Source: Acidobacteriota bacterium (GTDB taxonomy: Bacteria; Acidobacteriota; Terriglobia; Terriglobales; Acidobacteriaceae). Taken from it: a DNA stretch of 57,322 bases. Where the stretch lies: NCBI GenBank assembly GCA_025359885.1, contig JANYDG010000125.1:1-57322 (forward strand), written 5' to 3'. Positions within the stretch are counted from its first letter, which is position 1. Every line of letters begins with the position of its first letter. This document shows, piece after piece, positions 54,701 to 57,322 of the stretch. A model generated the notes under the pieces. That model ran no database searches, was not told the origin of the DNA, and saw only the letters and a program-made list of their open reading frames with translations. Made by a program: the position numbers and the translations under genes.

Positions 54701-55183
54701 GACATCTTCTGAGATATTTGCCTGCGTCGTCACCGAAGTGACATCAATGACCGGCGTTGAGGAGTCAACTGTTACCACCGTGTCAGATCCACCAACTGAA
54801 AGCGCGATATCCAGGCTCGGTGCGTGACCTACGAGGATCGCTACCCCTGACCGTCTTTCTGTCTTGAAGCCCTCGGCTGAAACGGTGAGACTGTAGGTGC
54901 CGGGGGGAACATTGGAGAAGCGATAGTAGCCGCCCGCATCGCTCGCGGTCGTTTTGTCGCCCACCTGCGAAGCTCCCGATAAAACCACCTGAGCACCGGG
55001 GATGAGTGCACCGGTCGGGTCTTTCACCGTTCCCTGTAGACCACCCGTCGTCTCCTGAGCGTGAACCAGTGCTGGGACGATACACAGCACCAGAACTGCC
55101 AGTGCGATTTGCCCTGACAATATGCTGATCTTGCTTGCGACGTTTCTCAAAAAATCCAGTGCGACAGCACGATTACCAGTCAA
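51767..55183 (-). CDS. Second Oar-like TonB-dependent outer-membrane receptor
   Basis: A 1138-residue outer-membrane protein with the same plan as the first receptor: a signal segment (LSGQIALAVLVLCIVPALVH, ending QAQ-like), a carboxypeptidase-regulatory-like domain (about 45-130: GGLQGTVKDPTGALIPGAQV), a plug (about 140-270, containing a Ser/Gly/Asn-rich stretch) and a long barrel ending IRFQIHYNF. Ligand unknown. The start is TTG at 55183 because GGAGG (55190-55194) stands exactly 6 bases before it; the earlier TTG at 55267 extends past this site. The gene lies between rsfS and rlmH on the opposite strand, apparently inserted between genes usually adjacent. Confidence 0.93.
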   Translation of the reverse strand: MTGNRAVALDFLRNVASKISILSGQIALAVLVLCIVPALVHAQETTGGLQGTVKDPTGALIPGAQVVLSGASQVGDKTTASDAGGYYRFSNVPPGTYSLTVSAEGFKTERRSGVAILVGHAPSLDIALSVGGSDTVVTVDSSTPVIDVTSVTTQANISEDVIQSVPHGESFQSVIQFFPAARNEPLMGNTSTSNGSGGSSPGSTSNGNAYGYSIAGGADSENSYLVDGQETADVIGGYSHTNLPFDFLQEVELKGTGVQAEYGGALGGVVNAVTKSGTNEWHGMVYGQFSNDALRGSPVAFARYDPTATLGTNTTTGIPTDIPYQQYQGRKDKSADVFPGVLVGGPILKNRLFLFAGFNPQFLTDERKVNYGGSTGTLKFSQNQQTYYTTARLDYTATSKLRFYGKWLFEGQRESGQSLPNFDDVTGLYNPSSGNQAFVYAHNLGYAAPNSTTNVGADYTLTPTLISTTRFGYFFENYHDFGYPTSGDTYLWNASGLGQNTGNLTAAYTANYTLRNAEKHIQLNQDFAWVKSKWGGTHNFKFGYQLNRESNDIFQRYNQPLLNLYPNSSQYYYSSGSTGAGNCKALLADPESGVTGGVTSSGTYYCTGVNGYVTVTDYGSKGKATSFNHSFFAQDSWTLGKGVTVDYGLRIEKEYLPGETLAGGFPAKPIQFGWADKLAPRIGAAWDVFKNGKVKAFGGYGVFNDVMKLNLAISSFGGQYWQNCTYTLNTATYTSVNPAFGTDGRYCEGDSGTGANFSGGSTPAGINFIENLNYRGTEGVTPGLKPYRQHETEFGVDYQLNSQIAIEARWDRRRLDHVIEDAALFDASGSEIFTIVNPGEGLNKTNTTCATGTADFSACPHNIKPARSYDGLEFRVTKGLGNHWYGLFSYTYSTLRGNYSGLTSSDIADGGGGRNAPNNSRSFDETYFQYDSHGMSSSGPLATDRPDALKGYAYYDMPWGKFGRKLTTDLGIFQVAYSGTPQSSWVDVGYGYGGFPIYPEGRGKWTNVSQDQVSGAISVGNTYARRTPWYTQSDFNLKQSYKVNDRQTISFDATASNVLNQRNVTAYFNEIDSAQTGAAIFPGGIPFYYGGQAYSAYEHPYDWKSLMTTDQVTVNSWYGKPFRFQGSRVIRFQIHYNF

Positions 55184-55581
55184 GTGAATCCTCCGTTTGT
55201 TTTCTTCAGGTACAGAAGTGCGAGATGCGTTGGCTACGCCAACACCGTTTTCCGGCCTGAAATTCAAGAGTTTGAGAGTACAGGCGGCGGACTGTTTGCC
55301 TGAACTATGAGCGAGCCTGCGTTGCTAGTCGAAGAAGTCTTTACGGTGTCGAGATACGCGAAAAGATCAGGGCGACGCTTCTTTGCCACCACTTTTGGAA
55401 GGATACGGAGAATTTGAGCGGCGCAACCAGAAAATAGAACGCACGTTGGCCGAATGTTCAGCGTAGATTCACATCATCGAAATACACGCTTCGTATTCCC
55501 CGTTTATCAAATTTCAGAGAGCCGCGCGAACTGCCGAATGGGCTTGCAGCGCCCGCGGAACAGAACGGTACACTGGATCTC
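55184..55581. other. Divergent region between the second receptor and rlmH
   Basis: About 400 bases with no recognisable gene. It contains the palindrome GTTGGC-TAC-GCCAAC (55228-55242), 45-59 bases before the receptor start codon, a possible operator. The promoters of both flanking genes should be here. The open minus-strand frame to 55267 is an extension of the receptor frame. Confidence 0.5.
55228..55242 (-). promoter_or_regulatory. Candidate operator palindrome upstream of the second receptor
   Basis: GTTGGC and GCCAAC are perfect inverted 6-bp arms separated by TAC. Located in the untranslated or promoter region of the receptor gene (minus strand). Protein partner unknown. Confidence 0.35.
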
Positions 55582-56061
55582 ATGCTCCTTACCCTTGCAC
55601 ACATCGGCCCTAAATCTGCACGGCAAGGGGCAAAATCACACTATGATGCGCTCACGCGGCTTTATATTGACCGCACCGCTCCATACCATGCAATCCAGGC
55701 GGAAGCCTTTCCCGCCGAAGCCGCCTTTTTGCAGTGGCTGACTCGCCCCACGCAATCGGCAAAAGCAGGCCGCACCCCGACCCTGCCTGTTTTTCTGCAT
55801 CGTAAAGGCCGCCAACTTGCTTCGCCGGAGATAGCCCACTGGCTGGGCCAGCGTCGTGACCAGGGTGCGCAGCATCTGGTCTTTGCCATTGGACCGCCGG
55901 ACGGCTGGTCTGCCGAGGCACTGACCCAGGCCAAGCCTGCGCTCCTGCTCTCGTTTGGCCCCATCACTCTGCCCCACGAACTCGCCCGCCTCGTTCTCGC
56001 CGAGCAGCTCTACCGCGCGTGTACCATCCTGGCGAACCACCCTTACCATTCTGGCCATTAA
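55582..56061 (+). CDS. rlmH: 23S rRNA (pseudouridine-1915 N3) methyltransferase RlmH
   Basis: A 159-residue SPOUT methyltransferase that methylates pseudouridine 1915 in helix 69 of 23S rRNA. It starts MLLTLAHIGPKSARQGAK; the knotted C-terminal half has LVFAIGPPDGW, LLLSFGPITLPHELARLVLAEQLYRA and the final NHPYHSGH. The SAM-binding FAIGGxxG-type loop is altered to FAIGPPDG. Length is standard. ATG at 55582 has no strong ribosome-binding site. It usually accompanies rsfS, which here lies beyond the receptor gene. Confidence 0.93.
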   Translation: MLLTLAHIGPKSARQGAKSHYDALTRLYIDRTAPYHAIQAEAFPAEAAFLQWLTRPTQSAKAGRTPTLPVFLHRKGRQLASPEIAHWLGQRRDQGAQHLVFAIGPPDGWSAEALTQAKPALLLSFGPITLPHELARLVLAEQLYRACTILANHPYHSGH

Positions 56062-56075
56062 AGGAATCCTGACCC

Positions 56076-56477
56076 ATGACTTCGCGCCCTATTCTCACCG
56101 TCGCCGGTGCCACCCTCTTCCTGACCGGGGTAGCGGTGGACTTTCTACCCCAGGAGATTGCTCCCGCCCTCGGCCTCCCCGTCACGGCCGGTGCCGTCCT
56201 GCTTCTGCAGCTGCTCGCGGCTGCTCTACTCGCTCTGGGAGCCATCAACTGGCTCTCCAAAGGGAATCCAATGGGGGGAATTTATTCCCGGCCGCTCGCA
56301 CTTGCCGACTTCCTCCTCTTCGGCGTTGGCGCAGTTTCCCTTGACCGCGCCGTCTTCCGGTCTGCCCTCCCTTCGGCATTCATGGGCGCCGCAGCCGTCT
56401 GCACGCTGTTCGCGGTGGCTTTCGTGTGGTTACTTTTTTTTCATGACCCTATCGGGAAAAAGCAGCCCCTCAGTTGA
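56076..56477 (+). CDS. Small four-helix membrane protein, 133 aa
   Basis: I do not recognise a named family. The protein has about four hydrophobic helices (ILTVAGATLFLTGVAVDFL, AVLLLQLLAAALLALGAINWL, LALADFLLFGVGAVSL, AAAVCTLFAVAFVWLLFF) joined by short loops and ends in KKQPLS. No catalytic motif is visible. It is 14 bases after rlmH, probably co-transcribed with it. ATG at 56076 has AAGGAA about 9 bases upstream. Small membrane proteins of this size often have regulatory or structural roles; no specific function can be inferred. Confidence 0.7.
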   Translation: MTSRPILTVAGATLFLTGVAVDFLPQEIAPALGLPVTAGAVLLLQLLAAALLALGAINWLSKGNPMGGIYSRPLALADFLLFGVGAVSLDRAVFRSALPSAFMGAAAVCTLFAVAFVWLLFFHDPIGKKQPLS

Positions 56478-56597
56478 GGTACATCTGCTCGTGGCTGGCC
56501 GGGTTTGTGATCTGGTCGAACCAGGATTCCAGCGATTCCCATGCAAGCGCTGGAAATGTGGGATCATCGGGAATTGATTCGCACAGAGGGATCGACC

Positions 56598-57146
56598 ATG
56601 ACTCAACTGCAGCAGGACGCACGCAAAGGCCTCATCCTCATCAACACCGGTCCCGGCAAGGGTAAGACGACGGCAGCGCTCGGCACCGGGTTGCGCGCTG
56701 CCGGCTGCGGCATGAGGGTGCTTATGCTGCAGTTCCTCAAGGGCTCATGGCACTACGGTGAACTGGATGCTGTCTTGAACTTTGGAGACAACTTCATCCT
56801 CAAGCAGCTCGGGCGTGGCTTCGTGAAGGTCGGTGGAGCAGAGACGGACCCCGAAGATTTAAAGATGGTCGAGGACGCCTGGGCTGAATCTCGCGAGGCA
56901 ATCCTCTCCGGGGAATGGGACCTAGTCATCCTGGATGAAATCAACTATGCCATCGGTTATGGCATGCTCGATCCAGAAGTGGTCGCCAAGACGCTGCTCG
57001 AGCGTCCGGAAATGCTCCACGTGATCCTCACCGGACGCAATGCCCACCCAAGGCTTGTTGAAATCGCCGACACTGTGACTGAAATGCGCGAAGTCAAGCA
57101 CGCCTACCAGAAAGGTATTCTCGCCCAGCGGGGGATTGAGTACTAA
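56598..57146 (+). CDS. Cob(I)yrinic acid a,c-diamide adenosyltransferase
   Basis: A 182-residue enzyme of the BtuR/CobO family that transfers the adenosyl group of ATP to cob(I)alamin or cobinamide, giving coenzyme B12. The P-loop NTGPGKGKTTAALG is at about residues 16-29, followed by VLMLQFLKGSWHYGE, LVILDEINYAIGYGML and VILTGRNAHPRLVEIAD. Length is near the family norm. ATG at 56598 has AGAGGG upstream; the frame is open earlier to 56541. A stem TTCCAGCG / CGCTGGAA (56527-56534 and 56548-56555) stands in its leader. No other cobalamin genes are in the window, so it may serve salvage. Confidence 0.93.
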   Translation: MTQLQQDARKGLILINTGPGKGKTTAALGTGLRAAGCGMRVLMLQFLKGSWHYGELDAVLNFGDNFILKQLGRGFVKVGGAETDPEDLKMVEDAWAESREAILSGEWDLVILDEINYAIGYGMLDPEVVAKTLLERPEMLHVILTGRNAHPRLVEIADTVTEMREVKHAYQKGILAQRGIEY

Positions 57147-57193
57147 CGCCCCCCCCGCATTTTCCTCGATTCGGAGTTGACAGCGGTTCAGCG

Positions 57194-57322
57194 AGTCTTT
57201 TCCAATCGAAGGATGAGCCTGAAGGTTGTAGAGTAGTCGTGCTTTGGAAGGCTCCTTTGTTTTTTTGATTTTGGGAGATTTTATCAGCCGTCGAGGTGGG
57301 GGGAATGTGGGAATCGGTATTT
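57194..57322. repeat. Right arm of the 129-bp terminal inverted repeat
   Basis: Reverse complement of 58-186, one mismatch. It reaches the last base of the window and starts 48 bases after the adenosyltransferase stop codon. The arm may continue beyond the window, since the left arm is itself 57 bases from the window edge. Confidence 0.95.

Noticed and set aside
56527..56555. Stem in the leader of the cobalamin adenosyltransferase as a cobalamin riboswitch
   Set aside because: The leader is too short and lacks the conserved B12-box-like sequence; only a simple stem is seen.
1..57322. tRNA, rRNA, CRISPR array, prophage or transposase genes
   Set aside because: Looked for and not recognised anywhere in the window; a tRNA or ncRNA scan could still reveal a structured RNA that I cannot see by reading.

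Overview
The window reads as chromosomal DNA of an acidobacterium of the Acidobacteriaceae (Terriglobus/Granulicella/Edaphobacter type). This is an inference from gene content: two very large Oar-like TonB-dependent receptors with carboxypeptidase-type N-terminal domains, an SBBP beta-propeller protein, a GH44 glycanase, M61, S9 and CocE-type hydrolases, an Ig-like surface protein and a typical exopolysaccharide locus, in GC-rich DNA. I see no rRNA, tRNA, CRISPR array, prophage or transposase. The two ends are a 129-bp inverted repeat (58-186 and 57194-57322, one mismatch), so the window looks like a whole contig cut at a dispersed repeat, or a segment bounded by inverted repeats.

Layout. 1-490: repeat arm and no recognisable gene. 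0.5-8.1 kb (minus): a MacB-type permease with a tiny membrane protein, an S9 acylaminoacyl-peptidase-like enzyme and a 1232-residue TonB-dependent receptor. 8.5-12.1 kb (minus): the conserved trio circularly permuted ATP-grasp / alpha-E / transglutaminase. 12.3-18.0 kb (minus): secreted SBBP/chitobiase-C-domain protein and GH44 glycanase. 18.3-19.7 kb: glutamine synthetase. 20-25.5 kb: M61 peptidase, CocE/NonD hydrolase, Ig-like protein. 25.8-29.9 kb: ruvA, a hypothetical gene, a Phd/VapC-type toxin-antitoxin pair, DUF2461, HU, DUF4260 and DoxX genes. 30-34.4 kb: PAS-GGDEF diguanylate cyclase, an isoprenylcysteine-methyltransferase-like membrane protein, mnmE, and a small CxxC/His-rich protein.

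34.5-43.6 kb is the exopolysaccharide locus: a flavin oxidoreductase facing a glycosyltransferase, Wza-like export protein, O-antigen polymerase/ligase-like membrane protein, Wzc-like tyrosine autokinase (ends in a strong terminator) and a second glycosyltransferase. A 481-residue, mostly disordered protein with a C-terminal ribbon-helix-helix domain follows in the opposite direction, then a GAF-EAL phosphodiesterase. The locus is thus bracketed by a c-di-GMP synthase and a c-di-GMP hydrolase gene. 46.8-51.7 kb: prolyl oligopeptidase, MurJ-family flippase, and rsfS with a long histone-H1-like tail. 51.8-55.2 kb: a second Oar-like receptor lying between rsfS and rlmH, which are neighbours in many bacteria. 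55.6-57.1 kb: rlmH, a small membrane protein and a cob(I)alamin adenosyltransferase.

The most unusual thing I found is in rsfS. The H1-like Lys/Ala/Pro tail has its own in-frame ATG at 51420 preceded at ideal distance by AAAGGAGG, so the gene may make both a tailed ribosome-silencing factor and a free 80-residue basic peptide. Other points worth a look are the terminal inverted repeat, the RHH protein, the small CxxC/His protein, a MITE-like palindromic element at 18096-18205, and short tandem repeats and palindromes in front of several operons.
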